A stretch of DNA of 6,933 nt from Coriobacteriia bacterium (GTDB taxonomy: Bacteria > Actinomycetota > Coriobacteriia > Coriobacteriales > QAMH01). The notes beneath the pieces were generated by a model. The model had not been told where the DNA came from. It was given only the letters and a program-made list of their open reading frames with translations, and did no database searches. Both the position numbers and the translations under genes were made by a program. This document shows positions 1 through 5,749 of the stretch, in pieces; positions within the stretch are counted from its first letter, which is position 1; each line of letters starts with the position of its first letter. The DNA is taken from contig CAAEQF010000016.1 in the NCBI GenBank assembly GCA_900758075.1, positions 1 to 6,933 on the forward strand, read 5' to 3'.

Positions 1-2
1 AG

Positions 3-77
3 CTGAAGAAAAGCGGCCTGGGCGTGCCGAAGTCGGCCGCCGCCATCGCACGGGGAGGCGCGGCAGATGCGCAGTAA
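3..77 (+). CDS. C-terminal end of an upstream gene (partial, unidentified)
   Basis: The third forward frame is open from the window edge to a TAA at 75-77 and reads about 24 residues, beginning LKKSGLGVPKSAAA and ending GGAADAQ. Third codon positions are mostly G or C, as in the neighbouring genes, and the other two frames at the edge look less like protein. The stop lies 11 nt inside the next gene (ATG at 67), an overlap typical of genes translated from one message. The fragment is too short to name a family. It could be a chance open frame, so this is a moderate call resting on codon use and the operon-like overlap. Confidence 0.5.
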   Translation: MKKSGLGVPKSAAAIARGGAADAQ

Positions 78-2166
78 CAGCACCCGCGCCGTGCGCGCCG
101 CATCCGGTTTCGCGTTGGACGCCGGAATTGTCGCCTGTGGCCTGATCGCCTCGGCTCTCATCGCGCCCACCCCCGCGCTCGCCTATGTCGACCCCTCGGT
201 CATGACCTACACGATTCAGGCGCTCGCGGGCGTCGCCGTGGCGCTGTCCGCCGTCTTTGGCGTGGCGTATCGCCGTCTGCGCAAGAAGGTCGTGCGCGTC
301 TTCGGCATCGACGAGAACGCCGGCAAGGTCATCGACCCCGACGTGCGCCGCGTCGACAGCGACGAGGACCTCGCGTCCGAGAACGAGCGTCTGGGCAGGT
401 TCTGGCGCAATGCGCCCAAACCCGGCGAGGCACGCGAGCTCAGCTACCTCGAGAAGTTCTGGCGTTCGCTCATCGTGTGCCTGTTCACGTGCGGCACCCT
501 GCTGCTCCTCGCCCCGATCGAGCTCATGGTAGCCAACTCGGGCAGCCTCACCTACGGCCTCGCCGTCGTCTGGCGCCCCATCCTCGTGACCTTCCTCGTC
601 GTCTCGCTCGTGCTCGCCGCGCTCGTCTCGCTCGTGCGCGGCCGCGCATTCGACATCGTGCGCACCATCGTCGCCGCCATCGGCATCGGCTTTTGGCTGC
701 AGTCGCTGTTCATGAACGCGGGGCTGCCGCAGGCAAACGGCGCCACCATCGACTGGCTCGAGTTCTGGCCGTGGTTTGTCGGCAACACGCTCATCTGGGC
801 GGCGCTCGTCGCGGGCACCATCATCTACGCGCGCTTGCACCCCAAGCGCATGCGCTCGCTCGTGACCGGCCTGTGCTCGCTGTTCCTCGTCATCACGCTC
901 GTCGGCGCGGGCATGAGCGCGGCAAATCCCGCCTCTGCCGGCAAAGGCGGCGAGGACGGGCGCGTCTACGTGACCGGTGACGGCATCAACACGCTGTCGC
1001 CTTCCAAGAACATCGTCGTGTTCGTGCTCGACATGTACGACACCTCGCGCTACCTGGACGTCGTCAAGGAGCGCCCGCACATGATGGACGAGTTCACCGG
1101 GTTCACGTTCTACCGCAACGCAACCGGCTCCGGCGTTCCCACAAAGTACGGCGTGCCCTACCTGCTCACCGGCAGTTGGCCCAAGCCCGACGACGACTTT
1201 GCCGAGTTTCTGGACACGCGCTACCACCGCTCGACGTTTCTGCAGGATCTGCACAACGCGGGTTATGACCTGGGCGTCTACACCGACACGATGGGCATCC
1301 CCGGCGACTATGACTTTGTCCAGCCGCTCACCATCAACCAGCACCCACTCGAGAAGGGCGGCGACGCAGAAGCCGACTGGATTGGGACGAGCGCCATCAT
1401 GGCGAAGATCGCCCTGTACCGCGATGCGCCATGGGCGCTCAAGCCGCTGTTCTGGTACTACACCGACGACATCAACACCGACATCACGGGCGACCACCCC
1501 GACATCAACAAGATGCCCTACCTCGTCAACGACGTGCGCTACCACGACAGCCTGATGAGGGACAAGCTGCAGGTCGTCGACCGCGGGTCGAAGGGCTCGT
1601 TCCGCTTCATTCACCTGAACGGTGCGCACTTCCCCTACACCATGACCACCGACATGCACGAGTCGGTGCACAGCACGTACGAAGATCAGGCCGAAGGCGC
1701 GATGAACATCGTCTCGGACTACCTGCGCCAGCTCAAGGAGCTTGGCCTCTACGACAGCACGACCGTCATCGTCACGTCCGACCACGGCGATTACCACTGG
1801 GGCACCGAACTGCCCGAGCAGACGACGAACCCGATCATGTTCGTGAAGCCGGCGCAGAGCGCGTCGCAAGACGCCGAGCCGCTCAAGACGTCGGATGTGC
1901 AAACGGGGCATCTCGATTTTGCGCCGACGGTGATGTACGCCGCGACGGGCGATGCCTCGAGCTACGGCAATCCTGTCTGGCGCGCTCCCGAGAAGGGGCG
2001 CATCCGCCACTTCCTCTTCCCGTACCACGACGGCAAGGTCGATAGCCGCATGACCGAGATGCAGATCGACGGCGACGCGCTGAACTTCGACGACTGGAAG
2101 CCCGACGGAGTCCACTGGGATTACAAGTTCTACAACGGCGAGCCCGCTCCGCGCAGCAACGACTAG
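67..2166 (+). CDS. Polytopic membrane protein with C-terminal sulfatase/LTA-synthase-like domain
   Basis: This 699-residue protein probably works on the outer face of the membrane as a phospho- or sulfo-ester hydrolase or transferase. Seen: a hydrophobic start (about 18-38) ending ALA before YVDPS (40-44), then membrane segments near 47-68, 134-154, 170-190, 199-217, 236-255 and 264-284. A soluble domain of about 390 residues follows. It has the alkaline-phosphatase-superfamily layout: beta strand plus acid VVFVLD (D322), a candidate nucleophile T359 in GSGVPTKYG, H521 in GAHFPY, and the metal-binding SDHG (D572, H573). Family knowledge: this arrangement resembles lipoteichoic acid synthases, phosphoethanolamine transferases and related sulfatase-fold envelope enzymes. 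The substrate cannot be read from sequence. The ATG at 67 is supported by GGAGG at 54-58, 8 nt upstream. The gene overlaps the upstream fragment by 11 nt and converges on the choline locus. The superfamily is secure; transferase versus hydrolase is open. Confidence 0.88.
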   Translation: MRSNSTRAVRAASGFALDAGIVACGLIASALIAPTPALAYVDPSVMTYTIQALAGVAVALSAVFGVAYRRLRKKVVRVFGIDENAGKVIDPDVRRVDSDEDLASENERLGRFWRNAPKPGEARELSYLEKFWRSLIVCLFTCGTLLLLAPIELMVANSGSLTYGLAVVWRPILVTFLVVSLVLAALVSLVRGRAFDIVRTIVAAIGIGFWLQSLFMNAGLPQANGATIDWLEFWPWFVGNTLIWAALVAGTIIYARLHPKRMRSLVTGLCSLFLVITLVGAGMSAANPASAGKGGEDGRVYVTGDGINTLSPSKNIVVFVLDMYDTSRYLDVVKERPHMMDEFTGFTFYRNATGSGVPTKYGVPYLLTGSWPKPDDDFAEFLDTRYHRSTFLQDLHNAGYDLGVYTDTMGIPGDYDFVQPLTINQHPLEKGGDAEADWIGTSAIMAKIALYRDAPWALKPLFWYYTDDINTDITGDHPDINKMPYLVNDVRYHDSLMRDKLQVVDRGSKGSFRFIHLNGAHFPYTMTTDMHESVHSTYEDQAEGAMNIVSDYLRQLKELGLYDSTTVIVTSDHGDYHWGTELPEQTTNPIMFVKPAQSASQDAEPLKTSDVQTGHLDFAPTVMYAATGDASSYGNPVWRAPEKGRIRHFLFPYHDGKVDSRMTEMQIDGDALNFDDWKPDGVHWDYKFYNGEPAPRSND

Positions 2167-2183
2167 CGCGCTATCGGCGCGTG

Positions 2184-2255
2184 GGATGCGTGGCAGTGCC
2201 ACGGTTCCCGCACGGAAAGCGCCGGATGTGTGGCAGTGCCACAGTTCCCGCGCGG
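2184..2255. repeat. Two-copy 32-nt palindromic repeat (REP-like), 40-nt period
   Basis: Copies lie at 2184-2215 and 2224-2255 and match at 29 of 32 positions. Each has a perfect odd palindrome at its core: CGTGGCAGTGCCACG (2189-2203) and TGTGGCAGTGCCACA (2229-2243). Two of the three differences are the outer base pair of the core, changed together from C-G to T-A, so pairing is kept. Beyond two unpaired positions, GGA pairs with TCC on each side, giving a longer imperfect hairpin. The copies fill the 98-nt gap between two convergent genes, where a shorter 5-bp hairpin also lies (CGCGC 2167-2171 with GCGCG 2177-2181). There is no T tract, so a classical intrinsic terminator is unlikely, though the hairpins may separate the converging transcripts. 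Confidence 0.8.
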
Positions 2256-2264
2256 CGAAGATTC

Positions 2265-2558
2265 CTATGCGGGGTTGTGGTACGCCCCGATATAGCGGTC
2301 GATCATCTCGCGCCCGAAGTCGTTGACGCGATAGAAGACGCGCAGCTCGCCGGCACCATCGACATCGTAACGCGACTCGTCGAGCAGCCCGTTTTCCTTT
2401 GCCGTCGCAAGCGCCTCCTCCACGCCCCTGTGCGTCAACAGCCGGTACCCACCGTAGTCCGGCTCGAGCAGAGCCACGATCTCCGAGGCGTCGTATTCGT
2501 TGCCATCCATGAACTGCTTGACGATTGCATAGTAGAGCGGCATCAGCTTATTTCGCAT
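2265..2558 (-). CDS. Small winged-helix protein downstream of licB
   Basis: A 97-residue protein of no named family, with the look of a winged helix-turn-helix. Helix 1 lies about 5-18, helix 2 about 23-31 (DASEIVALL), and a likely recognition helix at 42-58 (THRGVEEALATAKENGL). A strand-turn-strand wing follows at 63-78 and a closing helix at 82-90 (GREMIDRYI). The pattern of a wing ending in YR plus a final helix resembles PadR- or MarR-like small regulators; this is a fold-level reading. The longer open frame to 2690 is not used: its extra 44 residues are low-complexity Arg/Ser text out of frame with licB. The ATG at 2558 overlaps the licB stop by 11 nt, and AAAGG lies 9 nt upstream. The two genes are therefore probably translated from one message. 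It may control choline genes or act as a partner protein. Confidence 0.75.
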   Translation of the reverse strand: MRNKLMPLYYAIVKQFMDGNEYDASEIVALLEPDYGGYRLLTHRGVEEALATAKENGLLDESRYDVDGAGELRVFYRVNDFGREMIDRYIGAYHNPA

Positions 2559-3678
2559 CTGCGACCGCCTTTCTGTCCTTCGCGAAGAGCTTGGCAGGAT
2601 TGACGGCGATGCAGAAGATGCCCGCCACCATGACGAGCGCGCCTGCCCACTGCACAGGCTCGAGGGGCGGATAGCTCGCCGCCAGGCCACCCAAGTTCAG
2701 CACGCCCATGATGATCCAGATGAAGAACGGGCCCCAAAACGCGTACATGCCGTTGCACGCCATGCCGAGCGCCGCACCGCACATCGAGTTGCCCTTGTAC
2801 CAAAACGAATACGCCGGCATCGTGAAGAAGCCCGACACCACGAAGATGAGAAGCGCCGGGCTGGAAAACGCCGCCGCGGCAATGCCGGGCACCGCCGCGA
2901 TGTCGCCGCCTATCGCCGCGAGCAGCGGAAACAGCACGAGTAGCTCGAGCACGCCCGCGGTCGTCTCGCGGATCGCGATGCCGATGCGGTAGTCGATGAG
3001 GATCGTGCCAAAGCCCGCGACACATCCCTCGAAGCCCCAGCCAAACGCCGCCACGAACGCGAACAGGCAGCCGAGCGCCGCCTCGCCACCCATCGCGCCA
3101 AAGCTCGTTCCCCCGATAACCGCGCCCGCGCACAGGCAGATGAGAATGCCGGCCACCTTGTGGGCGCCCAGCTCCTGCTTGAAGAAGACACGCCCCAGCA
3201 CCGCGCCGATGGCGCAGTTGAGCGCCGCAATCGGGACGATGACGCCCGGGTTTCCCGCGGCGGTCGCGGAGTTGAGGCCGATGACGTAGGCAGTGGTCGC
3301 GAGCGGCCCGCCCACGACCGCGCATATGACCATGATGCGGCCAGGCCTCGTCTTGACGGTCTTGATCAGGTCACCGAGCTGGCCGTTTTTCGCGCACAGC
3401 GCAATCGACCAGATGCCGCTGAAGCAGTCGTTGAGGCCGGCGGCGAGCGCGGCGAGCGCGAACGTGATCGCGAACGCGCTCAGCGGTGGATTTCCCGCAC
3501 CCCAGGATTCGCCCGCAAACCATGGCCCCCACACGCCCTGCGTCTCGCCCAGCGTGAGAAAGCCGGTGTAGAGCCCATAGCAGATGCCCGACGCGATGGC
3601 GAAGGCGACTCCGCGCACAAAGTACCGCTTGCGCCGCTGCGCGCGCAGGCGCTCGATATCTGCTGGTCCAGTCTCCAT
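2548..3678 (-). CDS. licB: LicB-type choline permease (DMT superfamily)
   Basis: A 376-residue integral membrane protein that probably imports choline for the kinase encoded next door. About ten hydrophobic segments are visible (roughly 22-42, 66-97, 114-134, 145-165, 174-190, 199-220, 241-258, 274-294, 300-325, 343-360). They form the two-halved pattern of the drug/metabolite transporter superfamily. Features shared with LicB proteins include SGICYGL in the first segment, GGPLATTAYVIGLN opening the central region, and FGWGFEG (212-218) opening the second half. It is longer than the roughly 290 residues usual for LicB: it has a basic cytoplasmic tail (10-22), a loop rich in Gly and Trp (44-64) after the first segment, and a charged C-terminus. 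The ATG at 3678 is chosen over 3729 because it has a strong ribosome site. The choline substrate is inferred from the adjacent licC/licA fusion. Confidence 0.85.
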   Translation of the reverse strand: METGPADIERLRAQRRKRYFVRGVAFAIASGICYGLYTGFLTLGETQGVWGPWFAGESWGAGNPPLSAFAITFALAALAAGLNDCFSGIWSIALCAKNGQLGDLIKTVKTRPGRIMVICAVVGGPLATTAYVIGLNSATAAGNPGVIVPIAALNCAIGAVLGRVFFKQELGAHKVAGILICLCAGAVIGGTSFGAMGGEAALGCLFAFVAAFGWGFEGCVAGFGTILIDYRIGIAIRETTAGVLELLVLFPLLAAIGGDIAAVPGIAAAAFSSPALLIFVVSGFFTMPAYSFWYKGNSMCGAALGMACNGMYAFWGPFFIWIIMGVLNLGGLAASYPPLEPVQWAGALVMVAGIFCIAVNPAKLFAKDRKAVADAK

Positions 3679-3687
3679 ATTCCTCGC

Positions 3688-3692
3688 CCTCC
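3688..3692 (-). promoter_or_regulatory. Ribosome binding site deciding the licB start
   Basis: On the minus strand GGAGG sits 9 nt before the ATG at 3678. The alternative upstream ATG at 3729 has no purine-rich site before it and would add 17 mostly charged residues, so the shorter protein is preferred. Confidence 0.75.
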
Positions 3693-3730
3693 AACGTTCC
3701 GCATCGCGCTCTCTCGTTATCGTGTTCATA

Positions 3731-3739
3731 TGTTATACT
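3731..3739 (+). promoter_or_regulatory. Extended -10 promoter for the licC/licA fusion gene
   Basis: TGTTATACT matches the extended -10 pattern TGNTATAAT with one mismatch. It lies in an AT-rich island that stands out from the GC-rich surroundings. No good -35 is visible, which extended -10 promoters do not need. The start site would be near 3746, giving a leader of about 31 nt to the ATG at 3777 or 46 nt to the ATG at 3792. Confidence 0.55.
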
Positions 3740-3740
3740 T

Positions 3741-3759
3741 TGTTCACGATTTTTGAACA
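3741..3759. promoter_or_regulatory. Inverted-repeat operator candidate between licB and licC/licA promoters
   Basis: TGTTCA (3741-3746), a 7-nt spacer and TGAACA (3754-3759) form a perfect inverted repeat centred on 3750. It covers the predicted start sites of both opposing promoters (about 3746 and 3752), so a dimer bound here could block both. The outer flanks, TGTTATA (3731-3737) and TATATCA (3761-3767), are also near mirror images. The likely ligands are the winged-helix domain of the fusion enzyme or the small winged-helix protein encoded after licB; this is inference. Confidence 0.6.
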
Positions 3760-3767
3760 TTATATCA
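3759..3767 (-). promoter_or_regulatory. Extended -10 promoter for licB and the small winged-helix gene
   Basis: Read on the minus strand, 3767 to 3759 is TGATATAAT, an exact match to the extended -10 pattern TGNTATAAT. A TTGTCA at 3783-3778 resembles a -35 box but is only 13 nt away, so it is probably not used as one. Transcription would start near 3752 and leave a leader of about 73 nt before the licB ATG at 3678. Confidence 0.6.
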
Positions 3768-3776
3768 GCATTAAAC

Positions 3777-5555
3777 ATGACAAAGAACCATATGCTCGAC
3801 AAAAAGGAATTCGACGCTCTGCTCGCCCTCAAGAACAACCCCGGCCTCACCCAGCGCGAACTTGCCGAATCCATGGGCGTCTCGCTCGGCTCGGCAAACA
3901 AGACCGCTCGTCAACTCGCCAACGCAAAGCTCGTGGAAGATGGCGCCCTCACCGAACGCGGGCTGGCCGAGCTTGCTCCTTACCGGGTCGACAATGCGGT
4001 CATCATGGCCGCCGGCATGTCGACGCGCTTCGCCCCCATCTCGTACGAAAAGCCCAAGGGCCTGCTCAACGTGCGCGGAGAGGTACTCATCGAGCGACAG
4101 ATACGCCAGCTCCACGAGGCCGGCATCACCGACATCGCCGTCGTCGTGGGCTACAAGAAGGAGCTCTTCTTCTACCTGGAGCAAAAGCTCGGCGTGAAGA
4201 TCGTCGTCAACCAGGAATTCGCGTCGCGCAACAACAACTCGACGCTCATGCGCGTACGCGAGATACTCGGCAACACCTACATCTGCTCGTCGGACGACTA
4301 CTTCACCCAAAACCCCTTCGAGCCGTACGTGTGGAAGGCATACTACGCCGCCGAGTTCTCGGAAGGCCCCACCAAGGAATGGTGTCTGGAGTTCGATTCC
4401 AAGCAGCGCATCACTGGCGTGCACATCGGCGGCAGCGGTGCCTGGTACATGATCGGACATGCATATTTCGACCGTGCGTTCTCCGAGCGCTTCGGCGAGA
4501 TCCTCGTGGCGGAATACGACGACCCGCGCACGACGGACAAGCTGTGGGAAGAGCTGTTCATCGACCATGTGGACGAGCTCGACATGGAGGTCAGACGCTA
4601 CGACACGGGCACGATCTTCGAGTTTGACTCGCTCGACGAACTAAAGGAGTTCGACCCCCTGTTCCTCGAGAACGTCGACTCGAAGATCTTCGACAACATC
4701 TGCCGCGTGCTCGGCTGCACCAAATCCGAGATTCACGACGTGTACCCGCTCAAGAAGGGCCTCACGAACCTTTCCTGCCATTTCTCCACCAACAGCGGCT
4801 CGTACGTGTACCGTCACCCCGGCGTGGGCACCGACCAGATGATCGACCGCACCGCGGAGGTCCAGGCGCTCGAGCTCGCCAAATCAATCGGCATCGACGG
4901 CACCTACATCTACGAGGACCCCGCGCAGGGCTGGAAGATCTCGCGCTTCATCACCGACTGCCGCGAGCTCGACCCGCACGACGAGGCGCAGGTGGCCGAT
5001 GCGATGAGCATCGCACGCAAGCTGCACGCGCAGACCGCACGGCTCGACCGGCACTTCGACTACCTGGAGGAGGGCTTGAAGTACGAGAAGCTGCTGCTCG
5101 AAAAGGGACCCATCGACATCACGGGCTACGAGGAACTAAAGGCCCAGGCCATCGACGCCAAGCGGCTCGCGGACCACGACGGCGCGCGTGTCTGCCTGAC
5201 GCACAACGACTTCTTCAACCTGAACCTGCTCTACGACAAGGCGGGCAACCTCTCGCTCATCGACTGGGAATACGCGGGCATGTCCGACTACGCGAGTGAC
5301 TACGGCACCTTCGTCGTCACGTGCATGCTCGACGAGGACGAGGCCGAGCGCGCGCTCGAGGGCTACTTCGGGCGCACGCCGACGCTTGAGGAGCGGCGCC
5401 ACAACCTCGCGTACGTGGGCCTGGCGGGCTGGTGCTGGTACGTCTGGGCGCTGCAGAAGGAGTCCGAAGGCGATTACGTCGGCGATTGGCTGTACACCTA
5501 CTACAAGTACGCCATCAAGTACCTTCCCCTGGCGATCGGCCTCTACCGCGACTAG
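3777..5555 (+). CDS. licC: Fusion: winged HTH + LicC phosphocholine cytidylyltransferase + LicA choline kinase
   Basis: A 592-residue cytoplasmic protein that would phosphorylate choline and convert phosphocholine plus CTP to CDP-choline. Residues 12-67 form a winged helix-turn-helix (LTQRELAESMGVSLGSANKTAR, broken here only by naming: helices at about 24-33 and 36-48). Residues 72-300 form a LicC-type nucleotidyltransferase: MAAGMSTRF (77-85), PKGLL (93-97), GEVLIERQI, VVGYK (123-127), RNNNSTL (151-157) and metal-binding SSDDYF with D173/D174. Residues 308-592 form a LicA-type kinase of the aminoglycoside phosphotransferase fold: HNDFFNLN (476-483, catalytic D478 and N483) and IDWEYAG (495-501). 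All key residues are present. No start has a strong ribosome site: ATG 3777 is used here, ATG 3792 is equally possible, and TTG 3753 is rejected because it lies in the operator only about 7 nt from the predicted transcript start. In pneumococcus and Haemophilus licA and licC are separate genes. Confidence 0.9.
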   Translation: MTKNHMLDKKEFDALLALKNNPGLTQRELAESMGVSLGSANKTARQLANAKLVEDGALTERGLAELAPYRVDNAVIMAAGMSTRFAPISYEKPKGLLNVRGEVLIERQIRQLHEAGITDIAVVVGYKKELFFYLEQKLGVKIVVNQEFASRNNNSTLMRVREILGNTYICSSDDYFTQNPFEPYVWKAYYAAEFSEGPTKEWCLEFDSKQRITGVHIGGSGAWYMIGHAYFDRAFSERFGEILVAEYDDPRTTDKLWEELFIDHVDELDMEVRRYDTGTIFEFDSLDELKEFDPLFLENVDSKIFDNICRVLGCTKSEIHDVYPLKKGLTNLSCHFSTNSGSYVYRHPGVGTDQMIDRTAEVQALELAKSIGIDGTYIYEDPAQGWKISRFITDCRELDPHDEAQVADAMSIARKLHAQTARLDRHFDYLEEGLKYEKLLLEKGPIDITGYEELKAQAIDAKRLADHDGARVCLTHNDFFNLNLLYDKAGNLSLIDWEYAGMSDYASDYGTFVVTCMLDEDEAERALEGYFGRTPTLEERRHNLAYVGLAGWCWYVWALQKESEGDYVGDWLYTYYKYAIKYLPLAIGLYRD

Positions 5556-5570
5556 CCGACGGCCTGGCAA

Positions 5571-5603
5571 TGGCGCGAAGGGGCGGGGTGTCCCCTCGCG
5601 CCA
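5571..5603 (+). terminator. Strong GC hairpin after the licC/licA fusion gene
   Basis: TGGCGCGA (5571-5578) pairs perfectly with TCGCGCCA (5596-5603). After a one-base bulge, GGGG (5580-5583) pairs with CCCC (5592-5595), closing an 8-nt loop. The stem starts 16 nt after the stop codon. No run of T follows, so it may be a poor intrinsic terminator, a Rho-assisted end or an mRNA 3' stabiliser. A small palindrome GCCAAGTTGGC (5600-5610) overlaps its far arm. Confidence 0.6.
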
Positions 5604-5624
5604 AGTTGGCACGATACCCACGGC

Positions 5625-5657
5625 CCCTCGCGTCATCTGCTCCCTCGCGTCATCTGC
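5625..5657. repeat. Perfect 16-nt tandem repeat, 17-nt period
   Basis: CCCTCGCGTCATCTGC occurs at 5625-5640 and again at 5642-5657, separated by one T. It lies in the gap between the hairpin and the next promoter and encodes nothing visible. It may be a protein-binding site pair upstream of the promoter at 5680, or a simple slippage duplication. Confidence 0.75.
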
Positions 5658-5679
5658 GGGGCGTAACACATTCGAAACA

Positions 5680-5706
5680 TTGACAGACGTACAAGAGCGT
5701 CATAAT
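5680..5706 (+). promoter_or_regulatory. Promoter of the iron-sulfur flavoprotein gene
   Basis: A perfect TTGACA -35 box (5680-5685) is followed after 15 nt by CATAAT (5701-5706), a five-of-six match to the -10 consensus. The spacer is short of the usual 17 nt, which may make the promoter weak or activator-dependent. The predicted start near 5713 leaves a leader of about 37 nt before the GTG at 5750. Confidence 0.5.
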
Positions 5707-5749
5707 GGTGCGGTCTTTGTAACCACAGACAAGAAATGAGAATGTAACC

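Noticed and set aside
2184..2255. CRISPR array
   Set aside because: There are only two copies, the spacing between them is 8 nt, and no cas genes are near. The structure is that of paired palindromes.
2181..2603. Plus-strand open frame of 140 codons covering the repeat gap and the small gene
   Set aside because: It runs through the palindromic repeats and antisense to the winged-helix gene, has no ribosome site, and shows no recognisable domain.
2559..2690. Longer N-terminus for the small winged-helix protein
   Set aside because: This stretch is the licB coding region read in another frame. The added residues are Ser/Arg-rich and the internal ATG at 2558 has a better context.
3679..3729. 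ATG at 3729 as the licB start
   Set aside because: No ribosome site precedes it, while the ATG at 3678 has GGAGG at 9 nt. The extra 17 residues are charged and not part of a membrane segment.
3753..3776. TTG at 3753 as the start of the licC/licA fusion
   Set aside because: It falls inside the inverted repeat and only about 7 nt after the predicted transcript start. It has no ribosome site and adds eight residues with no resemblance to the HTH domain.
3720..3790. Riboswitch or structured leader for the lic genes
   Set aside because: The predicted leaders are about 31-73 nt, and the only clear symmetry is the short inverted repeat across the start sites, which fits a protein operator better than an RNA aptamer.
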